Shown here in pieces: positions 50,888-63,816 of a stretch of DNA of 64,000 nucleotides (position 1 is its first letter; each line of letters begins with the position of its first letter). A program made the translations under genes and the position numbers. The notes under the pieces are model-generated. The model was not told where the DNA came from, searched no databases, and saw nothing but the letters and a program-made list of their open reading frames with translations. Source of the stretch: Aeromicrobium duanguangcaii (GTDB taxonomy: Bacteria; Actinomycetota; Actinomycetes; Propionibacteriales; Nocardioidaceae); assembly GCF_024508295.1 (NCBI RefSeq), contig NZ_CP101990.1, positions 2,356,001 to 2,420,000 of the forward strand, in the 5' to 3' direction.

Positions 50888-50929
50888 ACCGGTCTCAACG
50901 ACACCGAGCGCGTGAGGATTCCCGCGCGC

Positions 50930-50935
50930 TAGCGT
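50930..50935 (+). promoter_or_regulatory. Leaderless -10 box of the aminotransferase-like gene
   Basis: TAGCGT lies 6 bases before ATG 50942. CGGAGG in the gap would also read as a ribosome site. Confidence 0.45.
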
Positions 50936-50941
50936 CGGAGG

Positions 50942-51973
50942 ATGCGCGAAGCATTCGGAGCGACGTTCACCGGACCCGAGGGCTACCTGAACACGCCCGC
51001 CTACGGACTGCCGCCGAAGGTCACCGTCGACGCCGTCGAGCGGGTCCACCGCGGCTGGGCCGCGGGCACCGTCACGGGCGCGGACTTCGATGCCGACATC
51101 GCGGCGGGCCGGGAGGCCTTCGCCCGCATCGCCGGGGTCCCGGTCGCGTCGGTGACGATGGGCGCGTCGGTCGCGGCCCTGCTGGGACCGGTGGCCTCCT
51201 GCCTGAACGACGGCGCCAGCGTGCTGGTCCCCGAGGGCGAGTTCACCTCCGTGAGCTTCCCCTTCGCGGCGCACCACGGGCGTGACGTCACCGTCACGGA
51301 GGTGCCGCTGGATCGCCTGGTCGAGGCCGCGCCCGATCACGACGTCGTCGCCGTCTCCACCGTGCAGTCCGCCGACGGAGCCCGGGTGGACCTCGCGGCG
51401 CTGCGCGCGGCGACGGAGGGGTCCGACACGATCGTGATCCTCGACGCGACGCAGCAGCTCGGATGGCTGAGCCTCGACCTCGCCTGGGCCGATGTCGTCG
51501 TGAGCTCGACCTACAAGTGGCTGCTGAGCCCGACCGGGATCGCGTGGGCGGCCTACTCGGACCGTCTCCTGGCCCGGATCGTGCCGCACCACGCGAACCG
51601 CTATGCCGGCGGTGCGCCGTGGGATACGACCTACGGCCTGCCGCTGCGGCTGACCGACGACGCCCGCCGGTTCGACATCTCCCCCGCGTGGTTCCCGGTC
51701 GTCGGCGCCGCCGCGAGCCTGACGTGGATCGCGTCCCTGGACATCGACGCGGTCACCGCGCATTGTCTCGGACTGGCCGACCGGGCCCGAACCGCTCTGG
51801 GGCTGACGCCGGGAGCGTCTCCGATCGTCTCGATCCCGATCGAGCACGCGGCGATCCGGCTCCAGGAGGCCGGCCTGCGCGCCTCGGTGCGTCAGGGGGC
51901 GGCGCGGGTCGGCTTCGCCCTCTACAACACCGAGGACGACCTCGATCGCGTCGTCGAGGCCCTGAATGCGTGA
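50942..51973 (+). CDS. Class-V aminotransferase-fold PLP enzyme
   Basis: The 343-residue protein has the PLP aspartate in IVILDATQQLGW and Schiff-base lysine in VVSSTYKWLLSPTG, features of class V (cysteine desulfurase/kynureninase-like) enzymes. The N-terminus GYLNTPAYGLPP is typical of the family. No cysteine-bearing desulfurase loop is visible, so an aminotransferase or lyase is more likely. Substrate unknown. Confidence 0.83.
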   Translation: MREAFGATFTGPEGYLNTPAYGLPPKVTVDAVERVHRGWAAGTVTGADFDADIAAGREAFARIAGVPVASVTMGASVAALLGPVASCLNDGASVLVPEGEFTSVSFPFAAHHGRDVTVTEVPLDRLVEAAPDHDVVAVSTVQSADGARVDLAALRAATEGSDTIVILDATQQLGWLSLDLAWADVVVSSTYKWLLSPTGIAWAAYSDRLLARIVPHHANRYAGGAPWDTTYGLPLRLTDDARRFDISPAWFPVVGAAASLTWIASLDIDAVTAHCLGLADRARTALGLTPGASPIVSIPIEHAAIRLQEAGLRASVRQGAARVGFALYNTEDDLDRVVEALNA

Positions 51974-52010
51974 TGCCCGGTCCCGCGGGGAAGGCTGCAG
52001 GACCGGGCAT
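51973..52010. terminator. Hairpin after the aminotransferase-like gene
   Basis: ATGCCCGGTCC (51973-51983) pairs perfectly with 52000-52010 across a 16-base loop, starting at the last base of the stop codon. Confidence 0.6.
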
Positions 52011-52039
52011 CACTCCCATGTGGAACCCTGAGTTGTACG

Positions 52040-52060
52040 TTTGCACAGTTTCTGTGAAAA
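52040..52060. promoter_or_regulatory. AT-rich dyad between convergent genes
   Basis: TTTGCACAG-TTT-CTGTGAAAA is a 21-base near-palindrome (one mismatched pair) in a locally AT-rich patch 10 bases from the MpaB-type gene stop. Role unclear; possibly part of the termination region. Confidence 0.35.
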
Positions 52061-52069
52061 GGCGAGCCC

Positions 52070-52897
52070 CTAGGTGCCCAAGTTCTCTATGAGGAAACCG
52101 CCCGGATAGCTGCGGATCCGCCGAGAGTCCCGCACGCTGCGCGGCGTCCGGCGCTCCGGGAACAGACGAACGACGCGCCCGCGCAGACGCAGCGCGCCGT
52201 GGGACGCGCGCTCGAACCAGGCCGGCGGGTGGTCGTACCCGAACGCCGTCCGCAGGTGCGGGTCCATGATCGCCACACTGAAACGGCGCACCACCGGCGC
52301 CAGCGGCCGCGGGTAGAACGTGGTCAGCAACGCCAGCGTCGCGTCGGCCACCGCGCGCGACTTCGGGTCGAAGACGAAGTGCACGGCCTCGTAGTCGTCG
52401 AGCAGCCGCTCGAACCCGGCCAGGTCCCGCGGCAGGTCGCGGATGCCCATCAGCCGGCCCAGGCGCAGGTAGTAGGCGACGCCCGCGGTGTCCTCGACGG
52501 ACGTCGTGCGGCGCCAGCCGTACCGGTTGATCCACCGGTTCGGCATGACGACGAAGGTCGCCAGCACGTACCGCAGGTCGTCGTTGCTGATGTCGTAGCG
52601 GCCGTGCATCTGGTTCATCCGCCGGACGGCGGACCGGCCCGGCTCGCTCTCCAGCCCCTGCTCGACCATCTCCGCCAGCAGCAGTGCGGTGTCGTCGTGA
52701 CGGCGCTGGGTGTCGGTCGTGAACTGGCCGGTGTCGTACAGCAGGCGCCCGATGGACGGCACGGCGTACGTGCGGAAGAGCGCGAAGCTCAGGGCCTGCT
52801 CGAGGTCCCACGGGAAGTCGTACTGGCCGAAGAGCCGCACGATCTCCTCGTAGTCGGCCTCGGGGTCCAGGCCGGCCGACCGGACGCGACGGCTCAT
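52070..52897 (-). CDS. MpaB/Lcp-type oxygenase family protein (DUF2236)
   Basis: The 275-residue protein has MNQMHGRYDISNDDLRYVLATFVVMPNRWINRYGWRR, a segment characteristic of the DUF2236/MpaB-latex clearing family (heme-binding oxygenases in characterised members). No signal peptide. The ATG overlaps the stop of the lipase-like gene by four bases, suggesting joint action on a hydrophobic ester or lipid. Confidence 0.78.
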   Translation of the reverse strand: MSRRVRSAGLDPEADYEEIVRLFGQYDFPWDLEQALSFALFRTYAVPSIGRLLYDTGQFTTDTQRRHDDTALLLAEMVEQGLESEPGRSAVRRMNQMHGRYDISNDDLRYVLATFVVMPNRWINRYGWRRTTSVEDTAGVAYYLRLGRLMGIRDLPRDLAGFERLLDDYEAVHFVFDPKSRAVADATLALLTTFYPRPLAPVVRRFSVAIMDPHLRTAFGYDHPPAWFERASHGALRLRGRVVRLFPERRTPRSVRDSRRIRSYPGGFLIENLGT

Positions 52898-53859
52898 GCC
52901 GGCACCACGACGCGCGCGGCGACGAAGTCGATGATGTCCGAGACCGCCTGCTCCGCCCCCGGCACGACGCCCGGCAGGCTGAGGAAGCCGTGCACCGTCC
53001 CGGCGTACTCGCGATAGCGCACGGGCACCCCGGCCCGTCTCAATGCCTCGCGGTAGTGGACGCCGTTGTCCAGCAACGGGTCGTGGTCGGCCGTGAGGAT
53101 GAACGCCGGCGGCAGCCCGTCGAACGAGGTGGCCCGCAGCGGCGAGGCGCGCGGGTCCGTCGTGCCGTACGCGTCGCCGAGGTACAGGTGCGCGAACGCG
53201 CTCATGTTCTTCGACGTCAGGACCGCCTCGTCGGGCATCCGCAGCTCCGAGGCGAACGTCTCGTACATCTCCACCGCCGGGTAGATGAGCACCTGCGCCC
53301 GCAGGTGCGGCCCGCCCTCATTGACCGAGCGCTGGGCCGCGACGGCGGCCAGGTTGCCGCCGGCGCTGTCACCCATGACGGCCATCCGGTCGACGTCGAG
53401 TCCCAGCGCGTCGGCCCGGTCGGCGATCCAGCCGAGGGCCTCCCACGTGTCGTCGACGGCCGCCGGAAACGGATGCTCCGGCGAGAGCCGGTAGGACGGC
53501 GAGACGACCGTCGCACCGCTGCCCGCCGCCACCCGGGAGGCGAGCCAGGCGGACTGTTCGGGCCTGCCCTGCACCCAGCCGCCGCCGTGGTAGTTCACGA
53601 TGACCGGCCGCTTCCCTCCGACTCCGGTCGGCCGGTGGACCACGGCGCGCAGGGTGCGCCCCCGCAGCGGGATCTCGATCTCCTCGGCCCGAGCACGCCG
53701 GTCGGGAGCGCCGAAGACGATGCGGCCCGGCAGGGTCTGGCCCAGCCGGACACGCTCGGCGCGCAGCTTCGCGTGGTCCGTGGCCTCCTCGACGGGCGTG
53801 GCGAGGCGTTGCAGGACGGTGGCGAAGATCTTCGTGCGCAGTGGCAGTGGGGCACTCAC
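52894..53859 (-). CDS. Alpha/beta hydrolase, hormone-sensitive-lipase family
   Basis: The 321-residue protein has the HSL oxyanion motif YHGGGW, nucleophile GDSAGG, acidic DHDPLLDNG and late His in GTVHGFLS. It is an esterase or lipase on acyl esters. GTG start with a leaderless box. First gene of a two-gene operon with the MpaB-type oxygenase. Confidence 0.88.
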   Translation of the reverse strand: MSAPLPLRTKIFATVLQRLATPVEEATDHAKLRAERVRLGQTLPGRIVFGAPDRRARAEEIEIPLRGRTLRAVVHRPTGVGGKRPVIVNYHGGGWVQGRPEQSAWLASRVAAGSGATVVSPSYRLSPEHPFPAAVDDTWEALGWIADRADALGLDVDRMAVMGDSAGGNLAAVAAQRSVNEGGPHLRAQVLIYPAVEMYETFASELRMPDEAVLTSKNMSAFAHLYLGDAYGTTDPRASPLRATSFDGLPPAFILTADHDPLLDNGVHYREALRRAGVPVRYREYAGTVHGFLSLPGVVPGAEQAVSDIIDFVAARVVVPA

Positions 53860-53865
53860 GCGGTC

Positions 53866-53871
53866 AGCCTA
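53866..53871 (-). promoter_or_regulatory. Leaderless -10 box of the lipase-like gene
   Basis: TAGGCT on the minus strand lies 6 bases before GTG 53859. Confidence 0.55.
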
Positions 53872-53924
53872 GGGCTTGGCTGTGACCGGGGACACACCCT
53901 GAGTACTTTCGTCCGAGGCGCGGA

Positions 53925-55616
53925 TCAACCCGAGGCGCGCAGCGCCCAGTCGCGCAGCACGTCGATGCGGTGCTGGAGCTGGGCCGTGGTGGCCTGGGCG
54001 GCCGGCGGTCCGCCGCACTCCTGCCGGAGTCGGTTGTGCGTGACGCCGTGGGGCGTGCCCGTGCGGTGGTGCCACGCCGCGACGAGGGAGTTCAGCTGGC
54101 GGCGCAGCTCGGCGCGACGCTCGTACTCGACATCGGCCTCGGCCCGCGCGGGCGCCTCGGCGCGCTTGCGGTTGCGGGCGCCACGCAGCAGCTCGGCCAC
54201 CTGGTCGCGCTCGAGCAGGCCCGGGATGCCGAGGAAGTCGAGCTCGTCGCTGTCGCCGGCGACCATCTCGTAGTCGATCGGCGAGAACTCGTCGCCGTCG
54301 TAGACCACCCGGTCGAACGAGGCCTCACTGCCGATCGCGGCGTACTGGTTGCCCAGCTCGTCGCTGGCGCCCTCGGACGCGTTGGCGCGGGCGATCAGCG
54401 CCTCCTCGGCGGCGAACAGGTCGCCCTCGTCGTGGACGGGCCGGCCGATCACGTGGTCGCGCTCGGCCTCGAGGTCGGCGGCCAGCTTGAGCAGTCCCGG
54501 GACGCTGGGCAGGAACACCGAGGCGGTCTCGCCGCGGCGACGGGCACGGACGAAGCGGCCCACGGCCTGCGCGAAGAACAGCGGGGTGGCGATCGTGGTG
54601 GCGTAGACACCGACGGCCAGGCGCGGGACGTCGACGCCCTCACTGACCATGCGGACCGCGACCATCCACGGGTCGTTGCCGGCCGCGAACTCGGCGATGC
54701 GGGCGCTCGAGCCGGTCTCGTCGGAGAGCACGAGGGTCGGCGCCTGCCCGGTCAGCTCCTTGAGCACCGAGGCGTAGGCACGTGCCGACGTCTGGTCGCT
54801 GGCGATCACGAGGCCGCCGGCGTCATGGATGTCGCGGCGCACCTCGATCAGGCGCTTGTGCGCGGCCTCGAGCACGGCGGGAACCCATGAGCCCGTCGGA
54901 TCGAGCGCGGTGCGCAGGGCCTGGGCGGTCTGGTCGCGGGTGAGCGGCTCGCCGAGTCGGGCCGAGACCTCGTCACCGGCGCTGGTGCGCCACTGCATCT
55001 CACCGGAGTACGCCATGAACAGCACCGGCCGGACGACGCCCTCCTTGAGGGCCTCCCCGTACCCGTAGGCATAGTCGGCGACGCTCGAGATCGACCCGTC
55101 CCCGACCGGCGCGTACGTGACGAACGGGATCGGGTTGTCGTCGGAGCGGAACGGCGTGCCGGTCAGCGACAGACGGCGGATGGCCGGCTCGCAGGCCTCC
55201 AGCACGGCCTCGCCCCAGCTGAGGGCGTCGCCGGCGTGGTGGACCTCGTCCAGGATCACGAAGGTGCGGCTGCGCTCGATGCGCACGCGGTGGCCGACCG
55301 GGTTGGTGGCCAGGCCCGCGTAGGTGACGCAGTAGCCGTCGAAACGGGCGCCGAGCGCCCCGTTGAGGCTGGGCTCGAGCGCGATGCCGGAGCGGGCGGC
55401 GGCCTGGGCCCACTGGGTCTTGAGGTGCTCGGTCGGGGTGACGACCACGACGCGCTCGACGATGCGGCGGTGCAGCAGATCGGCGGCGATCGTCAGAGCG
55501 AAGGTGGTCTTGCCCGCGCCGGGCGTGGCGACCGTGAGGAAGTCAGCGGGCTGCGTGCGGACGTACTGCTCGAACGCCTCACGCTGCCAGGCCCGCAGTG
55601 GCAGGCCGGCACTCAC
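53925..55616 (-). CDS. DEAD/DEAH-box (XPB-like) helicase
   Basis: The 563-residue protein has Q-type motif LRAWQREAFEQY, Walker A ATPGAGKTTFA, DEVHH, SLTGTPFRSD, and motif VI QAVGRFVRARRRGE. The SF2 core is followed by a 170-residue acidic and basic C-terminal region. Likely a DNA helicase or translocase of unknown pathway. It overlaps the DUF3039 gene by four bases; this pair is common in actinobacteria. Confidence 0.88.
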   Translation of the reverse strand: MSAGLPLRAWQREAFEQYVRTQPADFLTVATPGAGKTTFALTIAADLLHRRIVERVVVVTPTEHLKTQWAQAAARSGIALEPSLNGALGARFDGYCVTYAGLATNPVGHRVRIERSRTFVILDEVHHAGDALSWGEAVLEACEPAIRRLSLTGTPFRSDDNPIPFVTYAPVGDGSISSVADYAYGYGEALKEGVVRPVLFMAYSGEMQWRTSAGDEVSARLGEPLTRDQTAQALRTALDPTGSWVPAVLEAAHKRLIEVRRDIHDAGGLVIASDQTSARAYASVLKELTGQAPTLVLSDETGSSARIAEFAAGNDPWMVAVRMVSEGVDVPRLAVGVYATTIATPLFFAQAVGRFVRARRRGETASVFLPSVPGLLKLAADLEAERDHVIGRPVHDEGDLFAAEEALIARANASEGASDELGNQYAAIGSEASFDRVVYDGDEFSPIDYEMVAGDSDELDFLGIPGLLERDQVAELLRGARNRKRAEAPARAEADVEYERRAELRRQLNSLVAAWHHRTGTPHGVTHNRLRQECGGPPAAQATTAQLQHRIDVLRDWALRASG

Positions 55617-55888
55617 TGGTCGGAGTCACTCCCGGAGCCCTCGTCGTCGCCGGGCTTGAAGTTCTCCCAGATGTCCTTGCACTCGGGGCAGACCGGGAAG
55701 CGCTGCGGGTCGCGACTGGGGACCCACACCTTGCCGCACAGGGCGACGACGGGCGTGCCCATGACCATCGCCTCGGTCAGCTTGTCCTTCGGGACGTAGT
55801 GGCTGAAGCGCTCGTGATCGCCGTTGTCGAGGCGTTGTTCCGTGCGCTCGTCTGAAACGGTCTGGGCACCGCGGCCGAAGAATCCCAC
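55613..55888 (-). CDS. DUF3039 small zinc-ribbon-like protein
   Basis: The 91-residue protein has HYVPKDKLTEAMVMGTPVVALCGKVWVP and FPVCPECKDIW; three cysteines and a nearby His could bind zinc. Function unknown; co-translated with the helicase by ATGA overlap, so a helicase accessory role is plausible. Leaderless GTG start. Confidence 0.88.
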   Translation of the reverse strand: MGFFGRGAQTVSDERTEQRLDNGDHERFSHYVPKDKLTEAMVMGTPVVALCGKVWVPSRDPQRFPVCPECKDIWENFKPGDDEGSGSDSDQ

Positions 55889-55894
55889 GCCCCC

Positions 55895-55900
55895 ATCCTA
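55895..55900 (-). promoter_or_regulatory. Leaderless -10 box of the DUF3039-helicase operon
   Basis: TAGGAT on the minus strand lies 6 bases before GTG 55888. Confidence 0.55.
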
Positions 55901-55942
55901 GGCGACGGACCCGACGAGTTCGGCCGGTCCTCGCAGACGATC

Positions 55943-56494
55943 TCAGTTCAGGCCGGGATCATCGGGAAGGTTCGCCCAGAACCGCACCTCGCCGCGCTGG
56001 CGCCGGAGCACCTCGTTCCAGAGCAGCTCGGGAATCGGCGAGATCAGGTCGCCGTCCTGCGCGGGCAGCACGAGCCACGCCCCCGCCTCGATCTCGGCCT
56101 CGAGCTGCTCGGGCGACCACCCGGCGTACCCGGCGAAGACCCGCAGGCCGAGCAGCTCGCCGCCGGCCGGCGGGGGTCCGTCGAGGTCGACCAGCCCGAC
56201 GCGACCGGCCGTCTGGCGCCATCCGACGGGACGGACCGACACGTCGGTGACGACTCCCACGGCCAGCGCCGAGTCCATCCCGACCGGCCCGCCCTCGAAC
56301 AGGCGGCCCGGCGCGTTGGCGACCTCGCCCCAGTCGGGCAGCACCTCGTCGACGTCCGATTCCATGGGGCGGTTGACGATCACGCCCAGCGCGCCGTCCT
56401 CGTCGTGGTCCAGGACGTACACGACGCTGCGCCAGAAGGGCCCCGCCTCGATCGCCGACGTGGCGACCAGCAACTGGCCGCGTACCGATGCCAT
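55943..56494 (-). CDS. YqgE/AlgH family protein
   Basis: The 183-residue protein has GQLLVATSAIEAGPFWRSVVYVLDHDEDGALGVIVNRP, RLFEGGPVG and VFAGYAGWSPEQLEAEIEAGAW, which are diagnostic for the UPF0301/YqgE family of unclear function. ATG 56494 is chosen because the open frame beyond it is antisense to the MerR gene. CACTAT 6 bases upstream is an imperfect -10. Confidence 0.93.
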   Translation of the reverse strand: MASVRGQLLVATSAIEAGPFWRSVVYVLDHDEDGALGVIVNRPMESDVDEVLPDWGEVANAPGRLFEGGPVGMDSALAVGVVTDVSVRPVGWRQTAGRVGLVDLDGPPPAGGELLGLRVFAGYAGWSPEQLEAEIEAGAWLVLPAQDGDLISPIPELLWNEVLRRQRGEVRFWANLPDDPGLN

Positions 56495-56529
56495 ACCCCC
56501 ATAGTGCCTGACGCGGGCCGGTCCTGATC

Positions 56530-56535
56530 TAGACT
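56530..56535 (+). promoter_or_regulatory. Leaderless -10 box of the MerR gene
   Basis: TAGACT lies 7 bases before ATG 56543. Confidence 0.6.
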
Positions 56536-56542
56536 GCCGCTC

Positions 56543-57304
56543 ATGGCCGACGCCGAGCGCGACGAGGAGTTCACCGTCGACGTACTCGCCGAGCGGGCCG
56601 GGATGACGGTGCGCAACGTCCGCGCGTACTCCACGCGAGGCCTGATCGACCCGCCCCGGCTCGAGGGTCGCACCGGCTACTACACCCAGAAGCACCTGCA
56701 GCGGCTCGTCCTGATCCGCACGCTGCTGGGCCGCGGCTTCACGCTCGCCGCGATCGAGGACGCGATCCTGAAGTCCCCCTCGACGGCCTCGAACGTGGCC
56801 CTGGACCTCATCAGCATCTTCGAGGTCGAGGACGACGAGGACCCGACCGAGCTGATCGGGCGGGCCGAGCTGGCGTCGCTCTCGGGCGTGGGGCCCGACC
56901 ACGAGCTGCTCGACCGCATGACCGAGTTGGGCCTGCTGGAGAAGGTCGACGAGGACACGATCCGCATGCTCGAGCCGGGCGTCGTCCGGCCCGGCGCGGC
57001 CGCCGTGGCGATCGGACTCAGCCCCGACAGCGTCGTCGACATCGTCCCGCACATGCGCGAGCACCTCGAGCAGGTCTCGGACCGCTTCGTCCACCACGTC
57101 ACGCGTGACGTGGTCCAGCCGTTCCTCGACGCGGGCCTGCCCCAGGAGGAGTGGCCCGTCGTGTTCGAGAAGATCGACCGGCTGATCCCCATCGCCAGCC
57201 AGGTCGTCGTCTCGATGTTCCGCAGCGTGCTGCGTCAGGCCATCGAGACCGAGATCGGCCACAAGCTGGAGGAGTTGGCCGGGGGCGACCAGCCGTCCTC
57301 CTGA
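56543..57304 (+). CDS. MerR family transcriptional regulator
   Basis: The 253-residue protein has an N-terminal MerR winged helix (TVDVLAERAGMTVRNVRAYS, then GYYTQKHLQRLVLIRTLLGRGF) followed by a longer effector domain of about 170 residues with no metal-binding cysteines. A regulator of unknown signal. Divergent from YqgE. Confidence 0.9.
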   Translation: MADAERDEEFTVDVLAERAGMTVRNVRAYSTRGLIDPPRLEGRTGYYTQKHLQRLVLIRTLLGRGFTLAAIEDAILKSPSTASNVALDLISIFEVEDDEDPTELIGRAELASLSGVGPDHELLDRMTELGLLEKVDEDTIRMLEPGVVRPGAAAVAIGLSPDSVVDIVPHMREHLEQVSDRFVHHVTRDVVQPFLDAGLPQEEWPVVFEKIDRLIPIASQVVVSMFRSVLRQAIETEIGHKLEELAGGDQPSS

Positions 57305-57319
57305 CGCGCGACCAGGCCG

Positions 57320-58309
57320 TCACTTGATGGTGACGGCGCCTGCCTCACGCTTGCTCAGCAGCTCGATCCAGGTCTTGCCGCGCGGCAGCTGCAGCGGCTT
57401 GCCGTCGCGAGTGGTCAGGACGATGGTCGAGGCGTTGTTGGCCTTCTTCCACTTCGCGTTGACGCGCGTGCCGCCGATCAGCACGACGGCCTTGCCGCTG
57501 CCGTCGAAGACCGTCTCGGGCACGGGGTTGCCGGCGGGATCGGTGTAGCCCGCATCCTTCTCGTCGGCCCACAGCACCACGAGGTTCTTGGCGCCGAACT
57601 CCTTGTCGCTGGTGCCGTTGGTGCGCTTCCAGACCTTGCCGTCGAACTTCCAGTTCGTCGTGTGCGTCCGCGAGAAGGCGACGCTGGCCGTCGAGACCTG
57701 CGGGCCCTTGAGCGCGGGGGCGCCGGCGTCGGCCCACTGGAAGTAGGGGCGCTCGGGCTGCTTGTCCTTCGCCGACTTGTTGAGCTTCGGCAGGTCGACC
57801 ACGACGTTGTACGGCGCGTAGCCGGAGTCGCGCGACAGGCCCGGCGAGCCGGCGTCCTGCGAGTGGATCGTGATGCCGGCCTTCTTGATCCGCGAGATCG
57901 TGCGGCCGGCTCCGCCGGAGGCGACGATCTGGCCGCGGACCGGCTTGGCGATGCCGATGTCGGTGGCGCGCATCGAGCGCACGTGGCCGACCACGTCGGG
58001 CAGCGACGAGTAGTAGAGCGCGGCGAGGCGGGTGACGCCACCCTCGACGGTCTCCTCGACGACCATGTCGGCGCGGTCGATGTTCTCCTGCGGCGCCGAC
58101 GCCGCGGTGTTGTCGACCTTGACCACGAACACCGGGTTCGCCGGCGTCTTGTTCATCGTGGCGCCGGTCAGCGGGTTGACCGCGACGATCTGGCCCGCGT
58201 CACCCTTGTTCGGCTCCTTGGGGTCGGGCGAGCTCTTCTCGTCTCCGCCAGAACACGCCCCCAGGGTCAGCACGAGGGCACAGGTCACCGACAACATCCG
58301 CAACTTCAT
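57320..58309 (-). CDS. DUF3048 (YerB-like) lipoprotein
   Basis: The 329-residue protein has a lipoprotein signal with lipobox LTLGACSG (Cys near residue 19) and a DUF3048 domain: PVFVVKVDNTAASAPQENIDRADMV, GHVRSMRATDIGI, APYNVVVDLP, and a C-terminal part ending GKTWIELL. A surface-anchored protein of unknown function. CATGCT 6 bases before ATG is a likely leaderless -10 variant. Confidence 0.88.
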   Translation of the reverse strand: MKLRMLSVTCALVLTLGACSGGDEKSSPDPKEPNKGDAGQIVAVNPLTGATMNKTPANPVFVVKVDNTAASAPQENIDRADMVVEETVEGGVTRLAALYYSSLPDVVGHVRSMRATDIGIAKPVRGQIVASGGAGRTISRIKKAGITIHSQDAGSPGLSRDSGYAPYNVVVDLPKLNKSAKDKQPERPYFQWADAGAPALKGPQVSTASVAFSRTHTTNWKFDGKVWKRTNGTSDKEFGAKNLVVLWADEKDAGYTDPAGNPVPETVFDGSGKAVVLIGGTRVNAKWKKANNASTIVLTTRDGKPLQLPRGKTWIELLSKREAGAVTIK

Positions 58310-58413
58310 ACCCCCAGCATGCCTGAGGCGGGGTCACGATCCGGCGCGCGGGGAGGTGTCGTCGGTCTCCCTTTCGCGGGGCCCCTGTCGGACCTCGGTG
58401 CCACCATGGGTCC

Positions 58414-62935
<4,522 letters not shown>

Positions 62936-62943
<8 letters not shown>

Positions 62944-63742
62944 GGGCGACACCGTCTGGCGCACCGCCCACCATCTGAACGAGGCGCTGGCGGGACGCGT
63001 GCTGACCGCGACCGAGTTCCGGGTGCCTCGCTACGCCACCGTCGACCTGGCGGGCGAGGTCCTGCGCGAGGTGGTCAGCGTCGGCAAGCACCTGCTGATG
63101 CGCACCGACGACCACTCCATCCACTCGCACCTGAAGATGGAGGGCTCCTGGCACCTCTACCGACCGGCGACCCTGCGCCGCGGGGGCCTGCGCCGCCCCG
63201 CCCACACGGTGCGGGCGATCCTGCGCACCGACGAGTGGGTCGCCGTGGGCTTCAGCCTCGGTATCGTCGAGGTGCTGCCGCGCGCGGACGAGGCCTCCGC
63301 CGTCGGCCATCTCGGGCCCGACGTCCTCGACCCAGCGTTCGACCGCGACCTCGCCCTGGCCAACCTGCGCCGCGACCCCGACCTGCCGGTCTTCGTGGCG
63401 CTGCACGACCAGCGCAGGGTCGCCGGCTTCGGCAACGAGTTCGTCAACGAGACCCTCTACCTCTCGGCGGTCGACCCGCGCACCCCGGTCGGCGAGGTCG
63501 ACGTCGAGCGCATCCTCGACCGCGGGGTCAAGCTGATCCGCGCCAACCGCGACCGGATCGAGCGCTCCTTCACCGGCAGCCTCCGCCCCGGCGAGCTGCA
63601 CTGGGTCTTCAGCCGCTCCGGCCGCCCCTGCCGCCGCTGCGGCACCATCATCCGCGAGACCGCCCTCGGCCCCCTCACCCAGGAACGCCGCGTCCACTGG
63701 TGCCCCACCTGCCAACCCGCCTCCGGCGGGCGAGATGTGTAG
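62936..63742 (+). CDS. nei: DNA glycosylase/AP lyase, endonuclease VIII (Nei)
   Basis: The 268-residue protein starts MPEGDTVWR with catalytic Pro2/Glu3, has the conserved lysine in VSVGKHLLMR, the H2TH region AGFGNEFVNETLYLS, and a C-terminal zinc finger CRRCG ... CPTCQ. It removes oxidised pyrimidines and nicks the abasic site. Start lies within lhr (8-base overlap). Confidence 0.94.
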
Positions 63743-63800
63743 CGTTATCCACCCAGAATCGCTCGGATCCGCCGCATTCGGGTGCACAGCGCTACACATC
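63734..63800. repeat. Long palindromic element F after nei
   Basis: GATGTGTAGCG (63734-63744) and its complement (63790-63800) are perfect 11-base arms. Inner CACCC and GAAT blocks near 63750-63759 pair with 63776-63784, and the centre is a GGATCC dyad. It starts inside the last codons of nei and separates convergent genes. Confidence 0.7.
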
Positions 63801-63816
63801 GTGGGCCGCCGAGCCA

